From: Yimella lutea
Lineage (GTDB): Bacteria; Actinomycetota; Actinomycetes; Actinomycetales; Dermatophilaceae
Direction: 5' to 3'
Length of the DNA: 64,000 nt
NCBI RefSeq assembly: GCF_006715095.1
Contig: NZ_VFMO01000001.1
Coordinates: 2,170,001-2,234,000 of the forward strand
A program made the position numbers and the translations under genes. The notes under the pieces are model-generated. The model made no database searches. It saw only the letters and a list, made by a program, of their open reading frames with translations, and was not told the DNA's origin. Positions 15,935-23,274 of the stretch are shown here, in pieces (position 1 is the stretch's first letter; every line of letters starts with the position of its first letter).

Positions 15935-18679
15935 GTGGTGACCAACAACAGCGGTGCCAGTGGGCAGTCGTCGGACAAGCCCGGCCAGCAGCCATCGCAC
16001 GACCCGGCCAAGAAGGCTCTCGACAAGCTAAACGGCGGCGGTGCCACCGATCCCGGTGCTGCCCTGAAGGCCAAGGTCGAGCAAAAGCTCGCCGGCAAGA
16101 ACGGTCTGACGGCCGGAGCTGCCAAGACCGCGTCCGCCGCAGCCGCTGGCGCGGCCGGCGGAACGAAGATGTCCAAGGCCGTCGGTGGCGGCGTTCAGGG
16201 AGCCGCGCTTGAAGGTGCACGCACCGTGTTCACGAAGGGCAACCGCAAGACGCTCCTGCTCTTGTTTCTGCCGTTCCTGGCCCCGGCGATGGCGTTCGGC
16301 ATGGTCATGGTGTTGGCAATGATTCTCGGCGCCGGAGTGACTCAGGGGTCGGGCGCGAACGCGATTCGCGATTCGATCACGACGGCGAAGAAGGATGGTT
16401 TGACGCAAGAGGAGTACGCGTCATTCGTGGACGCCCAAAGCCGTACCGGTGTTCCGTGGCAGATCCTCGCTGCGCTCTACAAGCAGCAGACCAGCGCTCA
16501 GACGGGCGGGGCGACGCAGTGCGACCCGAACGTTCAGCTAGCCACCGCGTCGTCCACATCGACGCCCGGCAGCCCGAGCTCCAGTCCTCCACCAACGGGT
16601 GAGACCAACGACGCGTCGAACCCGAAGTACGTTCACCCGTCGACGAAGTCTCCGGTCATCATCACGTCGGGGTGGGGTCCTCGAAACCTGACGAACATGC
16701 CGTGGGCCTCCAAGTACCACCAGGGCATCGACGTCGGCATCCCGGTCGGAACACCGATGGTTGCGGTGGGTGAGGGGACCGTCGTCTACACCGGTGCCCC
16801 CGGCGGAACCGCTGGCAACGTGGTTGTTCTTCGCCTCCCGGACGGCTCGGAAGTGCGATACCTGCACCTGTCGGAGATCCTTGTGTCGAAGGGGCAGAAG
16901 GTATCGGTCAAGACGATCGTGGCGAAGTCCGGAACGGCGCCCGGGGGCGCACACCTTCACTTCGAGACGTCCGTGGGCATTCCGATGGATTCGCCCGTCG
17001 ACTGGATGTACCGCACCCACCGCTCAATGGACCCGATCCTGTGGCTGCGCGCGCACGGGGTTGACCCGTACACGGGGACCTCCGGTGGTCTCATCACCAC
17101 GACCCCGAACGACTGCATCCCGACGGCTGCTCAGGCGACCACCATCGCCTCGCCGTCGGCAAGCCCGTCCTCGAACCCGTCGGGGACGGCGTCGCCTAGC
17201 CCGACGACCGACGAGCACGGGACCGACCACGACGAGGGCGACACCTACATCTCCGCGTGGCGTATCCCGGAGGCGAAGCTCACTGCCGCTCAGAAGGCCG
17301 AGTTCGCGAAGAATGAGAACGCAGCAACCCTGTATGTTGCGCGCACGCTGCGCGACACCATGAAGAGTGATCCCAAGCTGTCTTCCCGGATGGCGATGTC
17401 TACCGGACTTCGCCGTGAACAGGGGACCGGCAAGCGGTACATCAGCACGGAAAGCACCGAAGCTCGGGAAGTTGCGACGTCGTGGGCAACCGGGATGAAT
17501 CGTCTCGAACTCGGTGGTCTCACAGAGGGATCCGCGAGCGAGGTCTACGAGACGGCGCTTGCGTGGTACCTGGGTAAGAGTGCAAGCCCTGGTGGAGGGT
17601 CGTCCGGCATGGTGTGTGCTCCGCCCGCCGGCCAGACCTTTACTGTTCGTTCCGCAACGAGGCCCAGTGACGCGGTCGTCATGGATCAGAAGCGGATGGG
17701 TTACGCCGCCACGATCTACGGCATCGCCAAGTCGGCAGGGGTCACCCCGAACGGCATCTTGTCGACGTTCATGACGGCCTTGCAGGAGTCGCGTCTGTCG
17801 ATGCACGCCAACTCCAAGGTGCCGCCGTCCATGTCGCTGCCGCACGACAAGGTCGGTACCGATGGAACCTCCGTTGGCCTGTTCCAGCAGCAGGTCGGCA
17901 CCGACGGCTCGGGTACCTACGGCTGGGGTAACTACCAGCAGGCAATGGACGTGTCGAAGTCCACGCTGTCCTTCCTCGGCAAGCTGCCTGGACAGACTGC
18001 ACAGGGCATGACGGTCCGGGTGCCGGACTACGAGACTCGCCCGCCGGGTGTCGTCGCACAGACCGTTCAGCAGTCGGCTCACGCCGACCTGTACGACCAG
18101 TGGGAGCAGGCCGCCAAGACGATCATCGCTTCGATGAGCGGAGCGGTGTGCACGGCTGGCTCCGGTGACTCCTCGGCGATCGACGTGGGCAACTACAAGA
18201 TCCCCGCCGGTGGCTGCAGCTCGTGCGTCGCTGAGGCCCTGAAGGTCGTCGGTACGCCGTACTCCTACGGCGGTGGTGACATCAACGGACCGACCCGCGG
18301 CATCTTCGCCGACGGTATCGACAGCCGGAACGTCGTCGGTTTCGACTGTGCGCGTCTGATGCGCTACTCCTGGTACAAGGGGGCTGGCATGCAGCTTCCG
18401 TACACCGCGTCGCCGCAGATGCAGTTGGTGCGCGACCGAGGCACGGGTTTGACGATGAACTACAAGTCGCTCAAGCCGGGGGCTCTGCTGTTCTTCCGAC
18501 CTCGCGGCCCGGAGTACGTCGGTCACGTCGGGATGTATATGGGCAACGACTTGATGGTCCACGCGCCGAACCCGTCGACAACGGTGAAGGTCGTCGACCT
18601 CACCCAGTACATCGCTTACAACAAGAACTTTGTCGGCGGCGGAATGCCTCCGGGGTTCACCGCGCAGGCAGCAGCCTGA
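15935..18679 (+). CDS. multidomain peptidoglycan hydrolase of the secretion system (VirB1-type role)
   Basis: A 914-residue bitopic membrane protein that would open the cell wall for the transfer channel. After a Gly/Ala/Lys-rich cytosolic start, a membrane segment lies near residues 104-133 (LLLLFLPFLAPAMAFGMVMVLAMILGAG). Outside follow a degenerate transglycosylase-like stretch (TGVPWQILAALYKQQTSA, lacking the catalytic Glu); an M23 peptidase-like domain near 240-350 (YHQGIDVGIPVGTPMVAVGEGTVV, GGAHLHFET); a lysozyme-like domain near 580-690 (MTALQESRLSMHANS with Glu, SVGLFQQQ); and an NlpC/P60 domain near 760-905 (GTPYSYGG, VGFDCARLMRYSWYK with catalytic Cys, YVGHVGMYMG with His). GTG 15935 or 15938 is the start; GGAG lies upstream. 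Confidence 0.9.
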   Translation: MVTNNSGASGQSSDKPGQQPSHDPAKKALDKLNGGGATDPGAALKAKVEQKLAGKNGLTAGAAKTASAAAAGAAGGTKMSKAVGGGVQGAALEGARTVFTKGNRKTLLLLFLPFLAPAMAFGMVMVLAMILGAGVTQGSGANAIRDSITTAKKDGLTQEEYASFVDAQSRTGVPWQILAALYKQQTSAQTGGATQCDPNVQLATASSTSTPGSPSSSPPPTGETNDASNPKYVHPSTKSPVIITSGWGPRNLTNMPWASKYHQGIDVGIPVGTPMVAVGEGTVVYTGAPGGTAGNVVVLRLPDGSEVRYLHLSEILVSKGQKVSVKTIVAKSGTAPGGAHLHFETSVGIPMDSPVDWMYRTHRSMDPILWLRAHGVDPYTGTSGGLITTTPNDCIPTAAQATTIASPSASPSSNPSGTASPSPTTDEHGTDHDEGDTYISAWRIPEAKLTAAQKAEFAKNENAATLYVARTLRDTMKSDPKLSSRMAMSTGLRREQGTGKRYISTESTEAREVATSWATGMNRLELGGLTEGSASEVYETALAWYLGKSASPGGGSSGMVCAPPAGQTFTVRSATRPSDAVVMDQKRMGYAATIYGIAKSAGVTPNGILSTFMTALQESRLSMHANSKVPPSMSLPHDKVGTDGTSVGLFQQQVGTDGSGTYGWGNYQQAMDVSKSTLSFLGKLPGQTAQGMTVRVPDYETRPPGVVAQTVQQSAHADLYDQWEQAAKTIIASMSGAVCTAGSGDSSAIDVGNYKIPAGGCSSCVAEALKVVGTPYSYGGGDINGPTRGIFADGIDSRNVVGFDCARLMRYSWYKGAGMQLPYTASPQMQLVRDRGTGLTMNYKSLKPGALLFFRPRGPEYVGHVGMYMGNDLMVHAPNPSTTVKVVDLTQYIAYNKNFVGGGMPPGFTAQAAA

Positions 18680-18695
18680 TGCGAAACGTCAGCGT

Positions 18696-18706
18696 CGTCG
18701 CACCGT
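18696..18706 (+). promoter_or_regulatory. 11-mer CGTCGCACCGT not next to a start
   Basis: The sequence matches the start-associated motif, but no start codon follows at 6-7 bases. The next gene begins 49 bases downstream. It may be an outlying or decayed site. Confidence 0.5.
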
Positions 18707-18754
18707 CACGGCTGAAAGCCGGACTGTGCGCACAGACCGGCACGAGGATCGGAC

Positions 18755-19453
18755 GTGGGCATGGATAGGGGCAAGGCTCTGATCGCGGTGATGGCTGCCG
18801 TCATTGTTGCGATGGTCGGGCTCATCGTCGTCAAGCAGAACAACCAGAAGACCGTCGAGGCCGGCTCGGGAACGTCGGTGTCGGTTCCGCGGCCGAATGC
18901 AACCATCGACCCGGCCAATCCTCCGGGCGGCCAGCCTCCGCTGCCGAGCGAGACCGACACGTCCACCACGGAGGCGAGCTCAAGCTCAACGACGACGGAT
19001 GAGATACCGACCCGCCCGCCGGAGTATCGCTCGCCCTCGACGTGGGCTCCGGGAACGGCGGGTTACAGCGCGGTGCGGTACGTCACCGAGTACAACTCGC
19101 AGTCCTACGCTGACCCGTCTCCGGTGGCGTGGGTCACTCGAACGGCTGCGTGGGTGACGCCGGAGTTTGCGGCGAAGAACCTCGACCCGATCATGGGCGC
19201 CGCCTCTACCGAAGACCCGGAGTGGCTGCGCCGCAAGGAGAACAAGGTCTCGATCGGTACATCGAAGTTGCAGGTGGAGAAGTCCGGTGACGGAAGTCCC
19301 ACGATGCAGACATTCACCGTGATCTACCACATGGTCCGCAGCGAGAGCGGCAAGCGCACGGTGTCTGAATCTCCGACCACATACAACGTGGAGGTCAGCA
19401 AGGTCGGCGCCAAGTGGCTCGTCTCGAACACAACGTACGGCGTCTCGCTGTAG
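18755..19453 (+). CDS. VirB8/TcpC-like conjugation protein
   Basis: A 232-residue bitopic protein with one N-terminal membrane segment (ALIAVMAAVIVAMVGLIVVK), a Pro/Ser/Thr-rich linker to about residue 95, and an extracellular alpha/beta domain. That domain (YSAVRYVTEYNSQSYADPSPVAWVTRTAAWVTPEFAAKNL, then FTVIYHMVRSE, YNVEVSKVGAKWLVSNTTYG) has the shape of NTF2-like VirB8/TcpC domains: a helix that begins with a repeated YxxxYxS pattern, then a beta sheet ending in a WLV strand. Such proteins are core channel components. GTG 18755 has GAGG upstream; ATG 18761 is possible. The call is from pattern and context. Confidence 0.7.
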   Translation: MGMDRGKALIAVMAAVIVAMVGLIVVKQNNQKTVEAGSGTSVSVPRPNATIDPANPPGGQPPLPSETDTSTTEASSSSTTTDEIPTRPPEYRSPSTWAPGTAGYSAVRYVTEYNSQSYADPSPVAWVTRTAAWVTPEFAAKNLDPIMGAASTEDPEWLRRKENKVSIGTSKLQVEKSGDGSPTMQTFTVIYHMVRSESGKRTVSESPTTYNVEVSKVGAKWLVSNTTYGVSL

Positions 19454-19463
19454 CCGCCATTCC
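19454..19463 (+). promoter_or_regulatory. CCGCCATTCC motif, copy E
   Basis: The 10-mer begins one base after the stop codon of the VirB8-like gene and 47 bases before the LPYTG protein gene. Copy D also lies 47 bases before its ATG. Confidence 0.45.
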
Positions 19464-19500
19464 TCCTACCGACCCCAACCCAAGGAAGCAGAACCACATC

Positions 19501-20115
19501 ATGAAGCTCACCTCATCCCTGCGCGTGGCCGCCGGCCTGGCTCTGGCCGGGTCGTCCTTCGCGCTCGTTCCCGCAGCGCACGCCGCCGACAAGATCGTCA
19601 ACCCGGCCCCGCCGGCGTTCATGGATGCCTGTGGCGCCAGCAGCGACACCTACACGATTCCCGCGACGCAGGGTGTCTCGTACTACGTCGAGGGTGTGAA
19701 GCTGAACGCCGGTGTTCGCGTCGTGAACCCGGCCAAGTCGTTTGTCGAGGTCTTCACCGTCGCCGACTCCGGCTACAAGCTGTCGCAGGCAGCGACGTGG
19801 CAGCACCAGTTCGACACTCGCTCCGGCGAGGGTGGCACCGGCTGTGTGACCAAGCCGAAGCAGACGTCCACGGACACCACTGTGTCGTCGCCGTCGAACT
19901 ACACCGCGAATGTTGGCGGAACGCAGACCGCTCCGCCGCCCTCCTCGGGTTCATCCGGACAGACCGGCACCGCATCCCCGTCCGCGAGCCCGACGGAGCT
20001 GCCGTACACCGGCTTCGACCCGATGGGTATGAGCTTGGCCGCCGGCGGTGTCGGCATCGCTGGTCTGATGCTGCTTGGTGGCGTCGGTGTGGCTGCCAAG
20101 CGCAGCCGACGCTGA
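19501..20115 (+). CDS. LPxTG-type cell-wall-anchored surface protein
   Basis: A 204-residue exported protein. A signal peptide (MKLTSSLRVAAGLALAGSS, ending PAAHA at about residue 28) is followed by a small folded region of about 90 residues with two cysteines (DACGAS and TGCVTK) that could form a disulfide. A Ser/Thr/Pro-rich stalk follows. The C-terminus is a sortase signal: LPYTG, a hydrophobic segment (MSLAAGGVGIAGLMLLGGVGVAA) and a basic KRSRR tail. A host sortase would attach it to peptidoglycan. As the last gene of the secretion block, before a strong terminator, it could be an adhesin for mating contact; that role is inferred. Confidence 0.85.
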   Translation: MKLTSSLRVAAGLALAGSSFALVPAAHAADKIVNPAPPAFMDACGASSDTYTIPATQGVSYYVEGVKLNAGVRVVNPAKSFVEVFTVADSGYKLSQAATWQHQFDTRSGEGGTGCVTKPKQTSTDTTVSSPSNYTANVGGTQTAPPPSSGSSGQTGTASPSASPTELPYTGFDPMGMSLAAGGVGIAGLMLLGGVGVAAKRSRR

Positions 20116-20120
20116 CCTGA

Positions 20121-20166
20121 CACACAGGAACGCTGCCCCGGATGATCGGGGCGGCGTTCCTGTGTG
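20121..20166 (+). terminator. terminator of the secretion gene block
   Basis: CACACAGGAACGC (20121-20133) pairs perfectly with GCGTTCCTGTGTG (20154-20166), with an inner GCCCC/GGGGC stem. It lies 6 bases after the LPYTG gene stop and separates it from the convergent RiPP locus. Confidence 0.85.
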
Positions 20167-20205
20167 CGAAACCGAGTCAGTCCTCGATACCGATGTCGTC
20201 GACGA

Positions 20206-20442
20206 GGTTCCACTTGGGGCCGAGTCGTCTACTCGTCGTCCGGGTCCAGTCCGATCGAGGCATCGAGGATGTCTTGGTCGACGAGGTTCCACTTGGGGCC
20301 GAGTCGTCTACTCGTCGTTCGGGTCCAGTCCGATCGAGGCATCGAGGATGTCTTGGTCGACGAGGTTCCACTTGGGGCCGAGTCGTCTACTCGTCGTTCG
20401 GGTCCAGTCCGATCGAGGCATCGAGGATGTCTTGGTCGACGA
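20206..20442 (-). repeat. three tandem 79-bp copies of the radical-SAM gene tail
   Basis: Copies start at 20206, 20285 and 20364 and are identical except for single substitutions. Each carries the last codons of the radical-SAM gene (ILDASIGLDPNDE plus stop). Because 79 is not a multiple of 3, the three stops (20387, 20308, 20229) fall in three different reverse-strand frames. Confidence 0.92.
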
Positions 20443-21523
20443 GGTTCCAGAAGTTGTCCCGTTCGGCGGTGTTGCCGTGTGGAGCGGCGTTGACGTCGCA
20501 GGCGACCCAGCGCTGGGGGAGTTGTGCGGGGTCGATGCCGTCCTTGAGCGAACCGATGGACCATTCGGTGCGTCCCGCGGTCTGCCAGCACGAGTAGAGG
20601 GTGCCGTCGGCGTCGATGGTGATGCCGAGCGTCGGGTCCGAGCAGTAGACGCAGGAGGAGATGGGCGTGCGCAGGCTGGTGTGGAATCCGGCAGCTCGTG
20701 CCGCCCGGTTGATCGACACCATCTCTGCGGCCACGTCCGGGCTGTACGGGGTGACGTTGTCGAACCCGATGCCGATGTCGTCGACGAGGCCGAGGATGAG
20801 GCTGGCCGTCGCGGCTCGTTTCGGCAGCTGTGACAGGTCGGCGACCAGCGCATGTTGTGTGTCCGCCGTCTGCGGCATGAGGCTGGACCGGACCACCCAG
20901 TTCAGGTGCGGGTGCCGCTTGGCAGTCTCGAGGACGTTGGCGAGCACCAGGTCGTAGGTTCCTCGGCCGGCGAGGTTGGAGCGCGTCAGGTCGTGGGTGG
21001 TACGGCCGCCGTCGAAGGTGACGAAGATGGTGTCGAGTCCGCGATCGACGAGCGGGTCGATTCTGCTTGCGGTGAGCAGCGCCCCGTTGGTCCAGACGGA
21101 GGCGTTCGTGGGCCGGACGTTCTCCAGGAGCACCTGGCACGCTTCAGGTGCCATGAGGGGCTCCCCACCGAACAGCAACAGGGTGATCTGGTCAGCTTCG
21201 CCGCGTGCAGCGGCTGCACAGATGTACTGGGCGACCTTGGTGGCTCGTTCGGGGGTCATGCGTATGTCGGAGACGCGCTGCACCGGGGAGCTTGATGTGT
21301 TCTGGATGCAGTAGGGGCAGCGCAGGTTGCAGTCCTGGCTGGTGAGCGCGGTGGCCGAGAACACGCGTGACGCAGAACGTGCCGCAGCAACTTGCTCGAT
21401 CGCGGTGACGACCACGGGCGGTGGGACGTTACCGTCGAACAGGTGCTGCGGCACGCGCAACGTGTTGTTCGGCCCGCCCACGACCCAACGGAAACCGTGA
21501 GCCGGCGGGAGGACGCGATACAT
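20387..21523 (-). CDS. radical SAM/SPASM-like RiPP maturase
   Basis: A 378-residue radical S-adenosylmethionine enzyme. The CNLRCPYC motif near residue 66 binds the iron-sulfur cluster that cleaves the cofactor, and LLLFGGEPLM near 115 is the GGE motif of the core barrel. A C-terminal cysteine region (SSCVYCSDPTLGITIDADGTLYSCW, near 288) resembles a SPASM or twitch domain that holds extra clusters. The start ATG at 21523 shares one base with the stop of the 33-residue peptide gene (TGATG), so translation is coupled and the peptide is the likely substrate. The longer frame to 21649 merely reads through the peptide gene in another frame. The modification (thioether, cyclophane or other) cannot be deduced. 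Confidence 0.85.
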   Translation of the reverse strand: MYRVLPPAHGFRWVVGGPNNTLRVPQHLFDGNVPPPVVVTAIEQVAAARSASRVFSATALTSQDCNLRCPYCIQNTSSSPVQRVSDIRMTPERATKVAQYICAAAARGEADQITLLLFGGEPLMAPEACQVLLENVRPTNASVWTNGALLTASRIDPLVDRGLDTIFVTFDGGRTTHDLTRSNLAGRGTYDLVLANVLETAKRHPHLNWVVRSSLMPQTADTQHALVADLSQLPKRAATASLILGLVDDIGIGFDNVTPYSPDVAAEMVSINRAARAAGFHTSLRTPISSCVYCSDPTLGITIDADGTLYSCWQTAGRTEWSIGSLKDGIDPAQLPQRWVACDVNAAPHGNTAERDNFWNLVDQDILDASIGLDPNDE

Positions 21524-21624
21524 CAACGGAAGCTGCAGTTTCCGCCGATCGCCGATGTCTGAACCAGAATGGGCGGAACTTCGACACCCATCGAGATCAG
21601 CTTTGCCAACAGAGCCGGGTCCAT
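21523..21624 (-). CDS. putative RiPP precursor peptide (33 residues)
   Basis: The peptide starts MDPALLAKLISMGVEVPP, which looks like a helical leader, and ends ILVQTSAIGGNCSFR, a short core-like tail with one Cys, a Gly-Gly and Ser/Thr residues. GGAGAG lies 9 bases before the ATG. The stop codon overlaps the maturase start. Size, position and composition fit a radical-SAM-modified peptide. The Gly-Gly could be a cleavage site, or it could be part of the modified core. No peptidase or exporter gene is adjacent. I do not recognise the precursor family. Confidence 0.75.
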   Translation of the reverse strand: MDPALLAKLISMGVEVPPILVQTSAIGGNCSFR

Positions 21625-21799
21625 AGTTCTCTTCTCTCCACCCAGACACATCGGGCGACGTGCCTGTCCAAGACTACTGTGTTGACGAGGTTTTCGTCCG
21701 TGACTCGCCGCAGTTGGTCGTGTGTTCAAGACGTGAGCGACACCTCGAATACAAGAACAACCGTGGCGGCGCCCGCTGCACTCGGAATAGAGTTCAGGT

Positions 21800-22345
21800 A
21801 TGGACATGGAAGCTAAGTTGGCGCGCCTTCGGGCCGTCGCCAACCCCGCGCGACTCGACATCTTGGAGGTGTTGCGCGCGGGCGGGCCGGCGACGGCTGG
21901 ACAGATCACCAAGGCGATCCCACGGGTGTCCGGGGGTCTGACACATCACCTGCGCATCCTGGTCGACCAGCAGTTCATCGAGCAGGACTCCGAGGGCCGT
22001 TACACGGCCAAGGTCGTGCCGATCACCTGGGATGCCGACGAGTACGACGACGACACCTGGCGGCTGACGGTTGCCACAGTGAATCGCGTTCTGGTGCAGC
22101 GCCGCATTGACCGGCTTCGGGGTTGGTCTGACTCCTCGGCGAACTGGAGCAAGGACTGGCGTGACAACTCCTTCAGCGACGACTCCCTGTTGACGCTGAA
22201 TGCGCAGGAGCTCGATCAGCTCGGTTCAGATCTAGAAGAGGTGCTCGACAAGTACCGCGCGCTGACCCGAAGCCGGGTCGGACGGGACGACACGGCGCTG
22301 CAGAGCGTGTTCATGCTCGCGGTCGCTTTCCCCGTCGAGCTCTGA
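21800..22345 (+). CDS. ArsR-type winged-helix regulator
   Basis: A 181-residue protein. Residues 1-75 form a winged helix of the ArsR/HTH_20 type (ANPARLDILEVLRAGGPATAGQITKAIPRVSGGLTHHLRILVDQQFIEQDSEGRYTAKVVP). The remainder is an acidic helical domain (DEYDDDTWRLTVATVNRVLVQRRIDRLRGW, then ELDQLGSDLEEVLDKYRALT). It has no metal-binding cysteines, so it does not look like a classical metal sensor. It is divergent from the RiPP genes across a 175-base gap, a usual position for their regulator, and it converges with the XRE gene 7 bases beyond its end. Control of the RiPP operon is inferred. Confidence 0.8.
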   Translation: MDMEAKLARLRAVANPARLDILEVLRAGGPATAGQITKAIPRVSGGLTHHLRILVDQQFIEQDSEGRYTAKVVPITWDADEYDDDTWRLTVATVNRVLVQRRIDRLRGWSDSSANWSKDWRDNSFSDDSLLTLNAQELDQLGSDLEEVLDKYRALTRSRVGRDDTALQSVFMLAVAFPVEL

Positions 22346-22352
22346 TTACCGC

Positions 22353-22796
22353 TTAGACGGCCCTGGTCGCACGAGCTTGTGCGATCAGGTTCTCGTTGCG
22401 CAGATCCAGGTAGGCCTCGACCTGCGTGGCAACAACGGGGTCGAAGAAGTACATCGGGGTGACCTGGAAGAACTCGGCCAGGCCGGCAATCAGGGCGGCG
22501 GTGGGGTTGTCGCGCCGTCCTGACCGGATGAGGGACAGGTTGCTGGGTGAGCACCGGATTCCCTTGAGGACCAGCGCTGACGACACGTCGTCGTTGCTGT
22601 GGTGCCTGACTCGGCCGGTGCCCGGGTCGACAGTCAATGAGGTCTCAAACAGACGGTTCACCCGTTCAGCGAGATCGGGGAGTGATGACCACCCGCGCCC
22701 GGATGCGTCCCCGGACCATGCGACGGGTGAATCTCCTGCGGTGTGTGCTGTGTCCATCTGTGCTTCCTTGTCTTCTTGCGGATTATCGGGGTCCAT
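22353..22796 (-). CDS. EspR-like XRE-family regulator
   Basis: A 147-residue protein whose core (LPDLAERVNRLFETSL, SSALVLKGIRCSPSNLSLIRSGRRDNPTAALIAGLAEFFQVTPMYFFD) matches the helix-turn-helix of EspR-type actinomycete regulators: an RLNxLF start, the SxxxLSxxRxGxRxNP recognition region and a FF...YFFD end. EspR proteins bind DNA as dimers and can act as nucleoid-associated regulators. The ATG at 22796 follows GAGAGG directly; ATG 22757 with AAGGA 7 bases upstream is an equally good start. Two TGACTATAGTCA palindromes overlap its promoter, so it probably controls itself. Confidence 0.8.
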   Translation of the reverse strand: MDPDNPQEDKEAQMDTAHTAGDSPVAWSGDASGRGWSSLPDLAERVNRLFETSLTVDPGTGRVRHHSNDDVSSALVLKGIRCSPSNLSLIRSGRRDNPTAALIAGLAEFFQVTPMYFFDPVVATQVEAYLDLRNENLIAQARATRAV

Positions 22797-22808
22797 CCTC
22801 TCATCTCG

Positions 22809-22840
22809 TGACTATAGTCAATAGACTATGACTATAGTCA
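22809..22840. promoter_or_regulatory. tandem operator for the EspR-like regulator
   Basis: The perfect 12-bp palindrome TGACTATAGTCA occurs at 22809-22820 and 22829-22840, 20 bp (two helical turns) apart. On the reverse strand the repeats supply TTGACT and TATAGT boxes just upstream of the regulator start. Confidence 0.8.
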
Positions 22841-22945
22841 ATACTTAGTCGAACGTCCGTATCGGTGGGCCCCGGCAATCTAGGCGGACTTTACAAACTT
22901 CTTACCTTCTGCTGACTCAAAGCGGAAGCGAGTCGTCGGAGGCGG

Positions 22946-22957
22946 TGACTATGGTCA
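22946..22957 (+). promoter_or_regulatory. third operator over the promoter of the 22962 gene
   Basis: TGACTATGGTCA matches the palindrome at 11 of 12 positions. Its TATGGT could be a -10 box placing transcription start at or next to ATG 22962, which would give a leaderless message repressed by the XRE protein. Confidence 0.65.
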
Positions 22958-22961
22958 ACAT

Positions 22962-23075
22962 ATGACGGGCGGCAGTGCCGCCTCAGGGATACACCAACCG
23001 GCGCCGCAGGGGGCCTCGGAAGGCGCGGCAGGGATGCCGTGGAACGAGGGGAGCGACCAGCATGTACCGGATTAA
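22962..23075 (+). CDS. possible leaderless 37-residue peptide
   Basis: A short frame (MTGGSAASGIHQPAPQG, then ASEGAAGMPWNEGSDQHVPD) begins 4 bases after the third operator, with no Shine-Dalgarno sequence but with a -10-like box 7 bases before the ATG. Its 3' end overlaps the start of the YRIxP gene by 14 bases in another frame, so it might couple translation. Support is positional; it could also be plain 5' leader. Confidence 0.35.
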   Translation: MTGGSAASGIHQPAPQGASEGAAGMPWNEGSDQHVPD

Positions 23076-23274
23076 GCCCACCCAGCGCGGGGTACCGCGG
23101 ACGCGAATGTCAGTGTTGAACCCGAAGGCGATGGTCAACGCACACACGGCGTGCCGGTGTATCGAGACACAGAACGTTCGGTCAGACGAGTCGGGCGGCT
23201 CGCAGACCGAAGAGCAGGTGAGCCACTCGGGCGGAGGCCCGATCCTGCGGAGCAACGCCGCGGACCGCGGCTGA
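23062..23274 (+). CDS. YRIxP/NAHTxCxC small protein, intact copy
   Basis: A 70-residue protein related to the gene split by IS1634 at 6273. Shared residues run from YRIKPTQRGVPRTR through SVLNPKAMVNAHTACRC; after that this copy has a divergent 30-residue polar tail. GGGGAG lies 9 bases before ATG 23062. A strong hairpin begins 5 bases after the stop. The operator at 22946 puts it under the neighbouring EspR-like regulator. The function is unknown. The conserved His-Thr-x-Cys-x-Cys end may bind a metal. Confidence 0.7.
   Translation: MYRIKPTQRGVPRTRMSVLNPKAMVNAHTACRCIETQNVRSDESGGSQTEEQVSHSGGGPILRSNAADRG

Noticed and set aside
17024..18562. 512-residue - strand protein
   Set aside because: It is antisense to the wall hydrolase, whose domains are clear in the + frame; it has a basic shadow-type composition.
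20206..20442. CRISPR-like array
   Set aside because: The 79-bp units are directly tandem with no spacers, and each contains the end of a coding gene.
20142..20597. Repeat protein on the + strand with RFHLGPSRLLVVRVQSDRGI-type repeats
   Set aside because: It is the antisense shadow of the tandem gene-tail repeat. It has no ribosome-binding site and lies convergent to the real gene.
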